This document shows positions 38,832 through 47,976 of a DNA stretch of 64,000 nt, in pieces. The position numbers were made by a program, and so were the translations under genes. Each line of letters begins with the position of its first letter. Within the stretch, counting starts at the first letter, position 1. A model generated the notes under the pieces. That model was not told where the DNA came from. It searched no databases and saw only the letters and a list, made by a program, of their open reading frames with translations. This stretch comes from Pseudomonas sp. TH41 (GTDB taxonomy: Bacteria > Pseudomonadota > Gammaproteobacteria > Pseudomonadales > Pseudomonadaceae), in the NCBI RefSeq assembly GCF_016650695.1, contig NZ_JAEKFH010000003.1, positions 2,314,001 through 2,378,000 of the forward strand. Direction: 5' to 3'.

Positions 38832-39578
38832 ATGAATGTCCTGATCGTTGATGACGAACCCCTGGCCCGCGAGCGCCTGAGCCGAATGGTCGGCGAACTC
38901 GAGGGATACAGTGTCCTGGAGCCCAGCGCCACGAACGGCGAAGAAGCGTTGGCACTGATCGACAGTCACAAACCGGATATCGTGCTGCTCGATATCCGCA
39001 TGCCGGGCCTTGATGGCCTGCAAGTGGCTGCACGGTTGTGCGAACGCGAAACCCCGCCCGCCGTTGTGTTTTGCACAGGGCCCGATGAATTTGCCGTGGA
39101 AGCCTTACAGGCAAGCGCCGTAGGCTATCTGGTGAAACCTGTGCGTACTGAACATTTACATGAAGCGTTAAAGAAAGCCGAGCGGCCCAATCGCGTCCAG
39201 CTCGCCGCCCTGACCCGTCCCGCCGCCGAAAGTGGCAGCGGCCCGCGCAGCCACATCAGCGCCCGAACCCGTAAAGGTATTGAACTGATCCCGCTGGATC
39301 AGGTGGTGTACTTCATTGCGGACCACAAATACGTCACCTTGCGTCACGAAAGCGGCGAAGTGCTGCTGGATGAACCGCTCAAGGCGCTTGAAGACGAGTT
39401 TGGCGACCGTTTCGTGCGTATCCACCGCAATGCACTGGTCGCACGAGAGCGCATCGAACGCCTGCAACGCACACCGCTGGGGCATTTTCAGCTGTTCCTG
39501 AAGGGCCTGAACGGTGACGCCCTGATCGTCAGTCGACGCCATGTGGCTGGCGTGCGCAAGATGATGCAACAGCTTTAA
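38832..39578 (+). CDS. algR: LytTR response regulator AlgR
   Basis: The 248-residue protein has a receiver domain (LIVDDEP at the start, phospho-acceptor Asp54 in VLLDIRMPG) and a C-terminal LytTR DNA-binding domain (about 140-245: RKGIELIPLDQVVYFIADHK, RIHRNALVARERIERL). AlgR controls alginate, type IV pili and virulence in P. aeruginosa. The sensor kinase algZ (fimS), which lies immediately upstream there, is absent here. The ATG at 38832 gives the family length. It is 139 bases from hemC. Confidence 0.94.
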   Translation: MNVLIVDDEPLARERLSRMVGELEGYSVLEPSATNGEEALALIDSHKPDIVLLDIRMPGLDGLQVAARLCERETPPAVVFCTGPDEFAVEALQASAVGYLVKPVRTEHLHEALKKAERPNRVQLAALTRPAAESGSGPRSHISARTRKGIELIPLDQVVYFIADHKYVTLRHESGEVLLDEPLKALEDEFGDRFVRIHRNALVARERIERLQRTPLGHFQLFLKGLNGDALIVSRRHVAGVRKMMQQL

Positions 39579-39717
39579 TTCGCTGTTCGCAGGCAAATTT
39601 CGCACCCGCTTGCCGGACATCCGAGGCCAGGGAGGCCAAGCAGTTTCTGATACAAGTCAAAGAGGATTTGGCTGAGCTGTTATTATCCGCCGTATCTATT
39701 CAAGTACGGATTGATCC

Positions 39718-40659
39718 ATGTCCTCTCGCGAAATCCGCATCGCCACCCGCAAAAGTGCTCTCGCCCTGTGGCAGGCCGAATATGTCAAAGCCCGTCTTGA
39801 GGAGGCCCATCCAGGTCTGCTCGTGACGTTGGTGCCCATGGTCAGTCGCGGCGACAAGCTGCTGGACTCGCCACTGTCGAAAATCGGTGGCAAGGGCTTG
39901 TTCGTCAAGGAACTGGAAACCGCGCTGCTGGAAAACGAAGCCGACATCGCCGTGCACTCGATGAAAGACGTGCCGATGGATTTCCCCGAAGGCCTCGGTC
40001 TGTTCTGCATCTGCGAGCGCGAAGACCCGCGCGATGCCTTTGTCTCCAATACCTACGCCAGCCTGGAGGCGTTGCCGCCAGGCAGCATCGTCGGGACGTC
40101 CAGCCTGCGCCGTCAGGCCCAGCTGTTGACCCGTCGCCCGGACCTGAAAATCCGCTTCCTGCGTGGCAACGTCAATACCCGGCTGGCCAAGCTCGATGCC
40201 GGCGAATACGACGCCATCATCCTCGCCGCCGCTGGCCTGATTCGTCTGGGCTTTGAAGATCGCATCACCTCGGCCATCAGCGTCGACGACAGTCTGCCGG
40301 CGGGCGGCCAAGGCGCGGTCGGTATCGAATGCCGCAGCGTTGACAGTGAAATCCACGCGCTGCTGGCGCCGCTGCACCACCAGGACACCGCCACTCGCGT
40401 GACGGCTGAACGCGCGCTCAACAAACACCTGAATGGCGGCTGCCAAGTGCCAATCGCCTGCTACGCCGTGCTTGAAGGCGAGCAGATCTGGTTGCGTGGC
40501 CTGGTGGGTGATCCGAGCGGCGGCTTGCTGCTCAGTGCCGAGGCCCGTGCACCGCGCAGCGACGCTGAAGCCTTGGGTGTGCGAGTGGCCGAGGACCTTC
40601 TGCGCCAAGGTGCCAACGACATTCTAAAAGCAGTCTACGGCGAGGCAGGTCACGAGTGA
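39718..40659 (+). CDS. hemC: Hydroxymethylbilane synthase (porphobilinogen deaminase)
   Basis: HemC joins four porphobilinogens into hydroxymethylbilane. The 313-residue protein starts [19 protein letters not shown]; the dipyrromethane cofactor cysteine is in [13 protein letters not shown] near residue 241, and [20 protein letters not shown] holds the substrate arginines. It opens the hemC-hemD-hemX-hemY operon; hemD overlaps its end by 4 bases. Confidence 0.96.
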   Translation: MSSREIRIATRKSALALWQAEYVKARLEEAHPGLLVTLVPMVSRGDKLLDSPLSKIGGKGLFVKELETALLENEADIAVHSMKDVPMDFPEGLGLFCICEREDPRDAFVSNTYASLEALPPGSIVGTSSLRRQAQLLTRRPDLKIRFLRGNVNTRLAKLDAGEYDAIILAAAGLIRLGFEDRITSAISVDDSLPAGGQGAVGIECRSVDSEIHALLAPLHHQDTATRVTAERALNKHLNGGCQVPIACYAVLEGEQIWLRGLVGDPSGGLLLSAEARAPRSDAEALGVRVAEDLLRQGANDILKAVYGEAGHE

Positions 40660-41423
40660 CTGGCTGGCGCCTGCTGCTGACGCGTCCCGCAGATGAGTCG
40701 GCGGCCCTGGCCGGTGTGTTGGCGCAGACGGGGATTTTCAGCAGCAGTTTGCCGCTTTTGGAGATAGAGCCGATCCCGGTCTCTGACACAATGCGCAGGG
40801 TGATGCAGGATCTGGATGCCTACTGCGCAGTGATCGTGGTCAGCAAGCCGGCGGCCAGAATCGGCATTGATCTGGTCAGCCGGTTTTGGTCACTGCCACC
40901 GGCTCTGAAATGGTTCAGCGTGGGCGCGGCAACCGCACAGATCCTCGAAGATCACGGACTGGATGTGAGCTTCCCTGCGGAGGGCGATGACAGCGAAGCC
41001 TTGCTTGACCTTCCTCAGCTGCACGAGGCGATCGCACGGTCCGCCCCACGCGTACTGATCATGCGTGGAGAGGGTGGACGCGAGTTACTCGCTGAGCGTT
41101 TGCGCGAGCGAGGTGCTAGTGTCGAGTATCTGGAGTTGTACCGTCGTGACCTGCCGCAGTACCCGCCGGCGGCACTCCCTGACCTGATCAAGGCGGAACG
41201 CTTGAACGGGCTGGTGGTCAGCAGTGGACAGGGTTTTGAGCACCTGCATCAATTGGCCGGCGATGCCTGGCCGCAGTTGGCGCAGTTGCCGTTGTTTGTT
41301 CCAAGCCCGAGGGTCGCCGAGCTGGCATGTGTCGCCGGGGCCCAAACAGTTGTGGATTGTCGCGGCGCCAGTGCCGCGGCTTTGCTGACGGCGTTACGGG
41401 AGCATCCCGAACCCGTTCTCTAA
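40656..41423 (+). CDS. hemD: Uroporphyrinogen-III synthase
   Basis: HemD cyclises hydroxymethylbilane to uroporphyrinogen III. The 255-residue protein is of the divergent HemD type, with two similar lobes and an early [19 protein letters not shown], later [20 protein letters not shown] and [11 protein letters not shown]. The start is a GTG at 40656, overlapping hemC by 4 bases, so translation is coupled. hemX starts 16 bases after the stop. Confidence 0.94.
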   Translation: MTGWRLLLTRPADESAALAGVLAQTGIFSSSLPLLEIEPIPVSDTMRRVMQDLDAYCAVIVVSKPAARIGIDLVSRFWSLPPALKWFSVGAATAQILEDHGLDVSFPAEGDDSEALLDLPQLHEAIARSAPRVLIMRGEGGRELLAERLRERGASVEYLELYRRDLPQYPPAALPDLIKAERLNGLVVSSGQGFEHLHQLAGDAWPQLAQLPLFVPSPRVAELACVAGAQTVVDCRGASAAALLTALREHPEPVL

Positions 41424-41439
41424 TGCAAAGGATGGATAC

Positions 41440-42594
41440 GTGAGCGAAACAGCCTTGCCTAAAGATGACGTCCAGCCAGTGCTCGATGCGCCGGTTGAAG
41501 CACCGGTTGAAACTGCGCCACCTGCTGCAGTGCAGCGCCGAGGTAACGGGTTGGCAATCGTCGCGCTGCTGCTGGGCGCTGCCGGTGTTGCGGTAGGTGG
41601 TTGGGGAGTCTGGCAGGTGCGTCACTTGCAGGCCACGAACCAGCAGCAATTGAGTCAGGTGCAGGCATTGAACGATCAGGCGCAGAGTCTGAAACTCAAT
41701 GAGCAACGCCTGAGCGCTCGGCTTGAACAGCTGCCTCCCGCCGACGAGCTGGAAGCACGCAGTCGTCTGGTGACGCAGCTGCAAGGCGATCAACAACGCT
41801 TGAACCAGCGACTGGAAACCGTCCTGGGTGCCAGTCGAAAAGATTGGCGTCTGGCCGAGGCCGAGCACTTGTTGCGCCTGGCCAGCCTGCGTCTTTCCGC
41901 CTTGCAGGACATCAGCAGCGCCCAGGCCCTGGTGCAGGGCGCTGATGAAATTCTCCGCGAACAGAACGACCCGGGCTCCTTTGCCGCTCGCGAGCAAGTG
42001 GCCAAAACGCTGGTGGCATTGCGTAGCACCGAACAGCCGGATCGCACAGGGCTGTTCCTGCGACTGGGTGCCTTGCGCGATCAGGTGATCGACCTCACAG
42101 AGCTGGCGCCTGAGTTCAAGGAGCGTAACGAATCCCTGATGCGCCCGACCGCCGATGGCGACGGCGCCAGTCGCTGGTCGCAATGGTGGGATCAGATTTC
42201 GCGCTACATCCGCATCGACTTCGATGCTGACAAGAACGTGCGGCCCTTGCTGGCCGGGCAGAGTTTGAGCCAGGTACGCCTGGCCCTGAGCCTGGCGCTG
42301 GAGCAGGCACAATGGGCTGCGCTCAATGGCCAGGTAGCCGTTTACACCCAGGCGCTGACAGAAGCGCGGGACGTACTCAAAGGCAATTTCAACCCGGATA
42401 ACCCTCAAAGCAAAGTGATGCTTGAGCAGATTGGCGAGTTGAGCAGGCAGCCGGTCACCGTCGTCACGCCGGATCTGACCGGTACGCTAAGTGCGGTTCA
42501 AGGTTATCTGGAGCGGCGTAATGTCAACGCCGAAGACTCGATCAAGCCCATGGCGAAACCTGCCGCGAATACCTCGCAGGAGACCACGCCATGA
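41440..42594 (+). CDS. hemX: HemX, uroporphyrinogen-III C-methyltransferase-like membrane protein
   Basis: The 384-residue protein has a short cytoplasmic end, one transmembrane helix (about 35-60: GLAIVALLLGAAGVAVGGWG) and a long periplasmic coiled region with QRLETVLGASRKDWRLAEAE. Although named after a methyltransferase, it has no such catalytic domain; its role in heme synthesis is unclear. It uses a GTG start at 41440 and its end overlaps hemY by 4 bases. Confidence 0.9.
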   Translation: MSETALPKDDVQPVLDAPVEAPVETAPPAAVQRRGNGLAIVALLLGAAGVAVGGWGVWQVRHLQATNQQQLSQVQALNDQAQSLKLNEQRLSARLEQLPPADELEARSRLVTQLQGDQQRLNQRLETVLGASRKDWRLAEAEHLLRLASLRLSALQDISSAQALVQGADEILREQNDPGSFAAREQVAKTLVALRSTEQPDRTGLFLRLGALRDQVIDLTELAPEFKERNESLMRPTADGDGASRWSQWWDQISRYIRIDFDADKNVRPLLAGQSLSQVRLALSLALEQAQWAALNGQVAVYTQALTEARDVLKGNFNPDNPQSKVMLEQIGELSRQPVTVVTPDLTGTLSAVQGYLERRNVNAEDSIKPMAKPAANTSQETTP

Positions 42595-43829
42595 AGCGTC
42601 TCTATGTGATCGTGTTTCTGGTTATCGCCGCTGCCGCCGCGTTGGGGTTGGCGATTGCCGAGCATTCCGGCTATGTGCTGATCGCCTACAAGAGCTTCCG
42701 TTTCGAATCGAGCCTATGGGCAAGCCTGGCGTTGTTGGCGGTCCTCTGGCTGGTGTTCTGGGGCATCAAGGCGTTGATCGAATTGGTGACGACCTCCAGC
42801 GGTGTGGTCAATCCCTGGTCCCGGCGCAATCGTAGTCGCCGGGTGCAAGCGGCGATAGAACACGGTCAGCTGGATCTGGCTGAGGGTCGCTGGGCTAGCG
42901 CGCAACGTCATCTGCATCGGGCCGCCGAAGCCGAGCGTCAGCCGCTGCTTTACTACCTCGGGGCAGCTCGTGCCGCGAACGAACAAGGCCGCTACGAGGA
43001 AAGCGACAACTTGCTGGAGCGCGCCCTCGAGCGTCAGCCCCAGGCCGAGTTGGCGATTGCCCTGAGTCACGCGCAATTGCAGACCGATCGCGGTGATACC
43101 GAAGGCGCCCTGACGACCCTGGAAGCCATGCATGAGCGTCATCCTCATAACGTTCAGACCTTGCGTCAATTGCATCGCCTGCATCAGCAGCGGGGCGATT
43201 GGCCGGCGGTGATTCGCCTGCTGCCCGAACTGCGCAAGGACAAGGTCCTGCCACCGTCCGAGCTGGCTGAACTGGAGCGCCGTGCCTGGGGTGAAAATCT
43301 GTCTCTGGCGGCGCATCAGGAAGAGGGCGGAACGATCGGTCTGCAATCGCTCAATAGTGCCTGGCAACAGCTGACCTCGGCCCAGCGCCAGGAGCCGCAA
43401 TTGGTGCTCGCTTATGCCGAGCAACTGCGGCAACTGGGTGCGCAGGTCGAGGCCGAAGAGGTCCTGCGAGCGGCACTCAAGCGCAACTACGACAGCCATT
43501 TGGCGCGTCTGTACGGGTTGGTTCGCGGCAGTGATCCGGCGCGTCAGTTGCACACCGCCGAAAGCTGGCTAAAGGACCATCCGGCCGATTCGAGCTTGCT
43601 GCTGACGTTGGGCCGCCTGTGTCTGCAGAGCAGTCTTTGGGGCAAGGCGCGGGATTACCTGGAAAGCAGCCTGCGTGTGCAGCGCAATCCGGAAGCCTGC
43701 GCGGAGCTGGCGCGACTGCTGGCTCAGCTGGGCGATACCCAGCGCAGCAATCAGTTGTTCCAGGAAGGCCTGGGCCTCCTGGATGAGCGTCTGCTGGCGG
43801 CACCGTTGCCGGTTCCAGCACACGCCTGA
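42591..43829 (+). CDS. hemY: HemY, TPR membrane protein of heme synthesis
   Basis: The 412-residue protein has two N-terminal membrane segments (about residues 3-25 and 40-60) and then TPR repeats in the cytoplasm or periplasm (LYYLGAARAANEQGRYEESD, PQAELAIALSHAQLQTDRGD). HemY of this type is not a protoporphyrinogen oxidase; it is thought to scaffold heme enzymes. It is the last gene of the hemCDXY operon; a long REP array follows the stop. Confidence 0.92.
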   Translation: MKRLYVIVFLVIAAAAALGLAIAEHSGYVLIAYKSFRFESSLWASLALLAVLWLVFWGIKALIELVTTSSGVVNPWSRRNRSRRVQAAIEHGQLDLAEGRWASAQRHLHRAAEAERQPLLYYLGAARAANEQGRYEESDNLLERALERQPQAELAIALSHAQLQTDRGDTEGALTTLEAMHERHPHNVQTLRQLHRLHQQRGDWPAVIRLLPELRKDKVLPPSELAELERRAWGENLSLAAHQEEGGTIGLQSLNSAWQQLTSAQRQEPQLVLAYAEQLRQLGAQVEAEEVLRAALKRNYDSHLARLYGLVRGSDPARQLHTAESWLKDHPADSSLLLTLGRLCLQSSLWGKARDYLESSLRVQRNPEACAELARLLAQLGDTQRSNQLFQEGLGLLDERLLAAPLPVPAHA

Positions 43830-43840
43830 TGTTTCACCTC

Positions 43841-44040
43841 TGTAGCGGCCTGCGTTCGGCTGCGAAGCAGTCGCAAAACCAGGCTCCGCCGTGCATCAGG
43901 TACACCGTGCATGCAGGTTTTACGACGGCTTCGCCGCCGAACGCAGCCTCGCGGGCTCGGCAGCTGCTACAAAGATCGAAGTCGTACCCGCCCCTGTAGC
44001 AGCTGGCGAAGCCTGCGTCCGGCTGCGCCAGCTGCATACA
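43841..44040. repeat. Cluster of three REP units (GTTCGGCTGCG family)
   Basis: Three related units sit in a row: TGTAGCGGCCTGCGTTCGGC, then an inverted unit ending CAGCTGCTACA, then GTAGCAGCTGGCGAAGCCTG. This is the longest REP array in the window, after the hem operon. Confidence 0.85.
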
Positions 44041-44113
44041 GGGGGCGTGGTTAATAGGGTTGTCCAGGCGCGAATACTCGACGATTTCTTACGTCCGTAG
44101 TTCTTCATCGGCA

Positions 44114-44208
44114 TAGTCCTACATAGGACTACACCTGATCCTCTCGCTCCTGTCGGGATTTCCCTACACTTCTGTTGAAGTGTCCCTGCAAGCCTGCCTT
44201 GTAAGGCT
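44114..44208 (+). promoter_or_regulatory. Three consecutive inverted repeats before the dsbB-like gene
   Basis: TAGTCCTA-CA-TAGGACTA (44114-44131), ACACTTC-TGTT-GAAGTGT (44166-44183) and AGCCT/AGGCT (44191-44208) are spaced in a row. The first looks like a dimer operator and the second like an RNA hairpin. With the REP array they account for the 430-base gap; I find no ORF that looks real there. Confidence 0.45.
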
Positions 44209-44259
44209 GGCGCGCTTTCCTCTACCGTAACTGCCTGTCTCAACTGTTACGGAAAAGCC

Positions 44260-44715
44260 ATGCCTTTGGCCTGCACACGTTCCTTGTTCTTCATGACTTT
44301 CATTGCAGGTGCCCTGACGTTGGGCGTTTCTTATTACCTGGAATATGCGGTTGGCCTAAAGCCCTGCGACATGTGCGTGTTGCAGCGGATTTGCCTGGCG
44401 CTGCTCACCGGTGTCTACCTGATGGCGTCGTTACACGGTCCCGGCGGCTTCGGAACGTTTGTGTATTGGTTGCTCGGGCTGTTTTGCAGTCTGGCCGGTA
44501 CAGTCACGGCGTGGCGCCAGGTGTTGTTGCAGTGTGATCCCGACTGTGCCGAAGTTTCGTGGACACTGTTCGACCTGAGCATTCCGGAGTGGAGTCTGCT
44601 GTTTTTCGTTGCGATGATGATGCAGGGCGTTTCCCAGTTGCTGCGCGCCGTCTGGATCGCTACTTCGCGACCACTCAGCGGCGAGTCGTCGCACCGGGCA
44701 TTGGCGGGCGATTAA
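44260..44715 (+). CDS. dsbH: DsbB family disulfide bond formation protein
   Basis: The 151-residue protein has four membrane helices and the DsbB redox loop, with CDMCVLQR near residue 35 and a second pair QCDPDC near 89. DsbB reoxidises DsbA and passes electrons to quinone. Pseudomonads have a second DsbB here between hemY and algQ (DsbH in P. aeruginosa). Its leader contains several hairpins. Confidence 0.88.
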   Translation: MPLACTRSLFFMTFIAGALTLGVSYYLEYAVGLKPCDMCVLQRICLALLTGVYLMASLHGPGGFGTFVYWLLGLFCSLAGTVTAWRQVLLQCDPDCAEVSWTLFDLSIPEWSLLFFVAMMMQGVSQLLRAVWIATSRPLSGESSHRALAGD

Positions 44716-44892
44716 ACACTTGTATGAACTTTATCGCGTGCGTACCTTGAAGGCATTGTCGCGCGGGCATAATCTGGCCCGCACGTGTCATTGGAATTAT
44801 GTTGCTCGAATGACGCTCTGCCTGGTCGATTCTTGGTCTTCAAGTTGCGACAGGTGTAGAGCAGCATGACCCACAAGGGAAGAGAGATCACC

Positions 44893-45351
44893 ATGCTCGA
44901 AAGTTGTCAGAATGCTCAGGAACGTTGGGGTGGAGTGCATCTGCTGATCGATCGCTGGTTGCAGGAGCGTCACGAACTGGTTCGGGCCTATGATGCTCTT
45001 GGCGCCAAGCCTGAGGCTCTGGGCGAAGACCGAAAACCGTTGCAGGAATTCTGCGGAGTGCTGGTCGATTACGTGTCTGCCGGACATTTCGAGATCTACG
45101 AACAGTTGACCGGCGAAGCCAAAGCGTTTGGTGACACTCGCGGGTTGGAACTGGCCGAGACGATCTACCCGCGCATCGACGTCATCACCGAGAAGCTGCT
45201 CGCCTTCAACGACCTGTGTGATGCAGGTCAATGCGTAGCGGAGAAATTCAAGGAACTGGGTGGCTTGCTGCATGAACGCTTCGAACTGGAAGACTGCCTG
45301 ATCGAAGTGCTGCACACCGCTCACAAGGAAGAGGACTCGGTTCAGGCCTGA
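44893..45351 (+). CDS. algQ: AlgQ (Rsd family anti-sigma-70)
   Basis: AlgQ/Rsd binds region 4 of sigma-70 and influences alginate and siderophore genes. The 152-residue helical protein begins [20 protein letters not shown] and has [26 protein letters not shown] central residues and [16 protein letters not shown] near the C-terminus. I use the ATG at 44893; the frame continues to 44866. A hairpin terminator follows and separates it from the convergent isomerase. Confidence 0.94.
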   Translation: MLESCQNAQERWGGVHLLIDRWLQERHELVRAYDALGAKPEALGEDRKPLQEFCGVLVDYVSAGHFEIYEQLTGEAKAFGDTRGLELAETIYPRIDVITEKLLAFNDLCDAGQCVAEKFKELGGLLHERFELEDCLIEVLHTAHKEEDSVQA

Positions 45352-45390
45352 ACCCCCTTCCAGCAAGACCCGGCCTTCCAGCAAAAAGCT

Positions 45391-45417
45391 AAACGGTGCG
45401 CTCTGCGCGCCGTTTTT
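45391..45417. terminator. Terminator between algQ and the FKBP gene
   Basis: AACGGTGCGC and GCGCGCCGTT pair around TCT, flanked by A3 and T5, so it can act on both convergent genes. Confidence 0.9.
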
Positions 45418-45429
45418 CGTTTGTGCTGT

Positions 45430-46095
45430 TCAGCTCGTGGCACCGCGTAATTCGACCTCGAACACCAGCGGCGTGAACGGCGCGATCAAGTCGCCGGCAC
45501 CGTCGGCGCCATAGGCTTGGGCCGATGGAATCACCAGGCGCCATTTCGCGCCCACCGGCATGTTTTGCAGCGCACTGCGCCATCCAGTGATCACGCTATC
45601 GAGACTGAACCACTGCGGTTGAGTGTTCTGATCGAACACGGTGCCGTCGGGAAGACGACCGATATACAACACCTGGACTTTTCCGTTCGGGCCGGCTTTG
45701 GCGCCCGTGCCCGGAGCCAGCTCGGTCACCAATATTCCATCGGCCAATTCACGAACGCCGGGTTTGGCTTTTTCTTCGGCGAGAAAACGCCGTTCTTTTT
45801 CGAGGGCGACTTCGCTTTGTGCAACGGCGGGTTGCTCGGCGACCTGCGCTTCGTGCTCGGCCAGGATCTGTTCGATCTGCTCGTCCTTCAGTGCCAAAGG
45901 CTTGCCTTGATAGGCTTGCTGCAAACCGTCGAGCAGGGCCTGTAGTTGCAGATCAGGAACCTCCTGGCGCAAGCGTTCGCCGAGGCTCGCACCGAGGCTG
46001 TAAGCAAGATCGTGAGCGTCATTTTCCTTGGTTTTTTCGGCGGCCTGAGCCACGGAAAAAAACACGCACAGCGATAAAAAAAGGTAGCGCGACAT
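45430..46095 (-). CDS. FKBP-type peptidyl-prolyl isomerase, exported
   Basis: The 221-residue protein has a signal peptide (MSRYLFLSLCVFFSVAQA), an N-terminal dimerisation domain (about 22-100) and a C-terminal FKBP domain (GTGAKAGPNGKVQVLYIGRL, VITGWRSALQNMPVGAKWRL, PFTPLVFEVEL). It is the FkpA/FklB-like type and works in the periplasm. GGAG is 7 bases before the ATG at 46095; a GTG two codons earlier is less likely. Confidence 0.9.
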   Translation of the reverse strand: MSRYLFLSLCVFFSVAQAAEKTKENDAHDLAYSLGASLGERLRQEVPDLQLQALLDGLQQAYQGKPLALKDEQIEQILAEHEAQVAEQPAVAQSEVALEKERRFLAEEKAKPGVRELADGILVTELAPGTGAKAGPNGKVQVLYIGRLPDGTVFDQNTQPQWFSLDSVITGWRSALQNMPVGAKWRLVIPSAQAYGADGAGDLIAPFTPLVFEVELRGATS

Positions 46096-46287
46096 GGGCA
46101 CTCTCCGACCTGAGATGCGCAGGATTATGCCAGTGTGAATGTGCTTAACGGTGAACTGGTTTTGCGCAGGCGCAGAAGATTTTCCATTCGTTGCAACGCA
46201 GCGCTTTGGATACTGTCAACATGCCCTAGCGGCGGTAGCAGCAGAGGTCTAGTATGAGCCGCACCCACGTCAGCCAGGAGGTAAACC

Positions 46288-47465
46288 ATGTCGGCCACCA
46301 AGAAGCCTGTAAATACCCCGTTGCACTTACTCCAACAACTCTCGGGCAGCTTGCTCGAGCATCTGGAAACCGCTTGTTCCCAAGCCATGGCTGATGCTGA
46401 AAAACTGCTCGCCAAACTGGAAAAGCAGCGCGGAAAAGCGCAAGAAAAATTGCACAAATCCCGTACCAAATTGCAGGACGCCGCAGCGGCCGGTAAGGCC
46501 AAGGCGCAAACCAAAGCGAAGGACGCGGTGAAGGAGCTTGAGGACCTGCTTGATGCCCTCAAGGATCGTCAATCCGAAACTCGCAGCTACATCCTGCAAC
46601 TCAAACGCGATGCTCAAGAAAGCCTGAAACTGGCCCAGGGCGTCGGTCGTGTACAAGAGGCCGTCGGCAAGGCGTTGTCCCTGCGTTCGGCCAAGCCTGC
46701 TGCGGCTCCTGCCAAGAAAGCCGCTGCCACACCGGTTGCTGCAAAAGCACCCGCTAAACCTGCCGCCAAAGCTCCGGTGAAAGCCGCCGCCAAAGCTGCA
46801 GCAAAACCAGCAGCGAAAAAACCGTCGCTGCCAGCGCTGCGAAACCGGCTGCTAAAACAACGGCTGCCAAGCCTGCCGCCGCCAAGCCAGCCACTGCAAA
46901 AACGGCTGCTGCAAAACCAGCCGTGGCGAAAACAACGGCTGCCAAACCAGCTGCAAAAACAGCCGCTAAACCTGCTGCCAAACCAGCTGCAAAAACGGCC
47001 GCTAAACCTGCAGCCAAACCAGCTGCCAAAACCGCTGCGGCAAAACCTGCTGCGAAGCCGGCTGCCAAACCTGTCGCGGCTAAAGCTGCTGCAAAACCAG
47101 CTGCCAAACCAGCGGTAAAAGCTGCTGCAAAACCAGCAGCCAAACCAGCGGTAAAAGCTGCTGCAAAACCAGCCGCTAAACCGGCAGCAAAACCTGCTGC
47201 GGCTAAACCTGCCGCTGCTGCCAAGCCGGCCACTGCCAGCGCTGCAAAACCTGCCGCAGCCAAACCTGCTGCCAAGCCAGTCGCGGCCAAACCAGCGGTG
47301 AAAAAACCGGTTGCCGCCAAGCCGGCCGCCGCGCCAGTTGCCAAGCCAGCCAACCCGGCTCCGGTAGCAACGTCTGCTTTAGCAGCAGCCACCTCGACAG
47401 CCACGCCAGCGCCAACGCCGGCCGCCGCATCGATCGCAGCAACCACCCCAACCAGCGCTTCCTAA
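46288..47465 (+). CDS. algP: AlgP, histone H1-like alginate regulator, frameshifted in this sequence
   Basis: AlgP is a DNA-binding regulator of algD with a C-terminal Lys-Pro-Ala-Ala repeat tail. The N-terminus (SATKKPVNTPLHLLQQLSGS) with its coiled coil reads from 46288. At A6 (46816-46821) the frame breaks: frame 1 goes to an odd Leu/Gln/Pro-rich sequence ending at 47118, while the KPAA tail continues in the -1 frame to 47465. With one extra A, a 392-residue AlgP would result. The break is in a homopolymer, so a sequencing error, a real mutation or slippage are all possible. Confidence 0.75.
46950..47174 (+). repeat. 36-base tandem repeats in the algP KPAA region
   Basis: Units 46950-46985 and 46986-47021 differ at two bases. 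Units 47103-47138 and 47139-47174 differ at the last base only. Within these, 12-base KPAA units (GCTGCCAAACCA-like) recur. The stretch should be prone to length change. Confidence 0.85.
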
Positions 47466-47926
47466 GTGCCGGTTGCCGCGACGCGCAGCTGATGCAGCGC
47501 GTCGCGGTCCAGGGGGGCGGCGCCAGCCGCCATACCTTCCAGCCAGGCCGATAGATCGGTCGCCTCACACTGCGGCCAGCTTTGCGCCAAACGCTCCAGT
47601 CGCAATAACAGATGCCGTTCGGCTTCCATCTCCAAAAACTTCACTTCTTCGCGTAAATCATTAAGTCCCACATCCTCGCTAGCGGCGTCTTTCCATTGCG
47701 CCCGCAAGGCGCGCAACGGTTGCACGACATCCGCGTCCCAAGGCCCGGCGACATCGCGAAGCAGCTGCAAGCGTTGGTCGTTGCAGGTAACGCCACGCTC
47801 TCCCAGCCACAACCCGCACAGCAGCAGGCATACATTCACACCCGTCGACTGCAAGTGCAGGCAGACAGGTTCAACGCCGCGACGGGAATAAGTGTCGACG
47901 GAAAAGCTCCACAGGTCAGAGGACAT
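47462..47926 (-). CDS. TIGR02444 family protein
   Basis: The 154-residue protein begins SSDLWSFSVDTYSRRGVEPV and matches TIGR02444, an uncharacterised, mostly alpha-helical family common in Pseudomonas and relatives next to the ABC-F gene. The 3' end overlaps the algP stop by 4 bases on the other strand. The ATG at 47926 is 50 bases from the divergent ABC-F gene. I know no function. Confidence 0.85.
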   Translation of the reverse strand: MSSDLWSFSVDTYSRRGVEPVCLHLQSTGVNVCLLLCGLWLGERGVTCNDQRLQLLRDVAGPWDADVVQPLRALRAQWKDAASEDVGLNDLREEVKFLEMEAERHLLLRLERLAQSWPQCEATDLSAWLEGMAAGAAPLDRDALHQLRVAATGT

Positions 47927-47976
47927 AGTGCTACTCGCGCTAGTTGCGATCGAAGCTGGTAGACTCCGCCGCCATT

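Noticed and set aside
41218..42408. 396-residue minus-strand frame antisense to hemX
   Set aside because: Mirror of hemD/hemX codons; no family sequence.
46814..46826. Classical programmed -1 frameshift site in algP
   Set aside because: The heptamer is G AAA AAA, not a full X XXY YYZ slippery site, and no pseudoknot is visible downstream; a homopolymer indel is simpler. Kept as one option in the findings.
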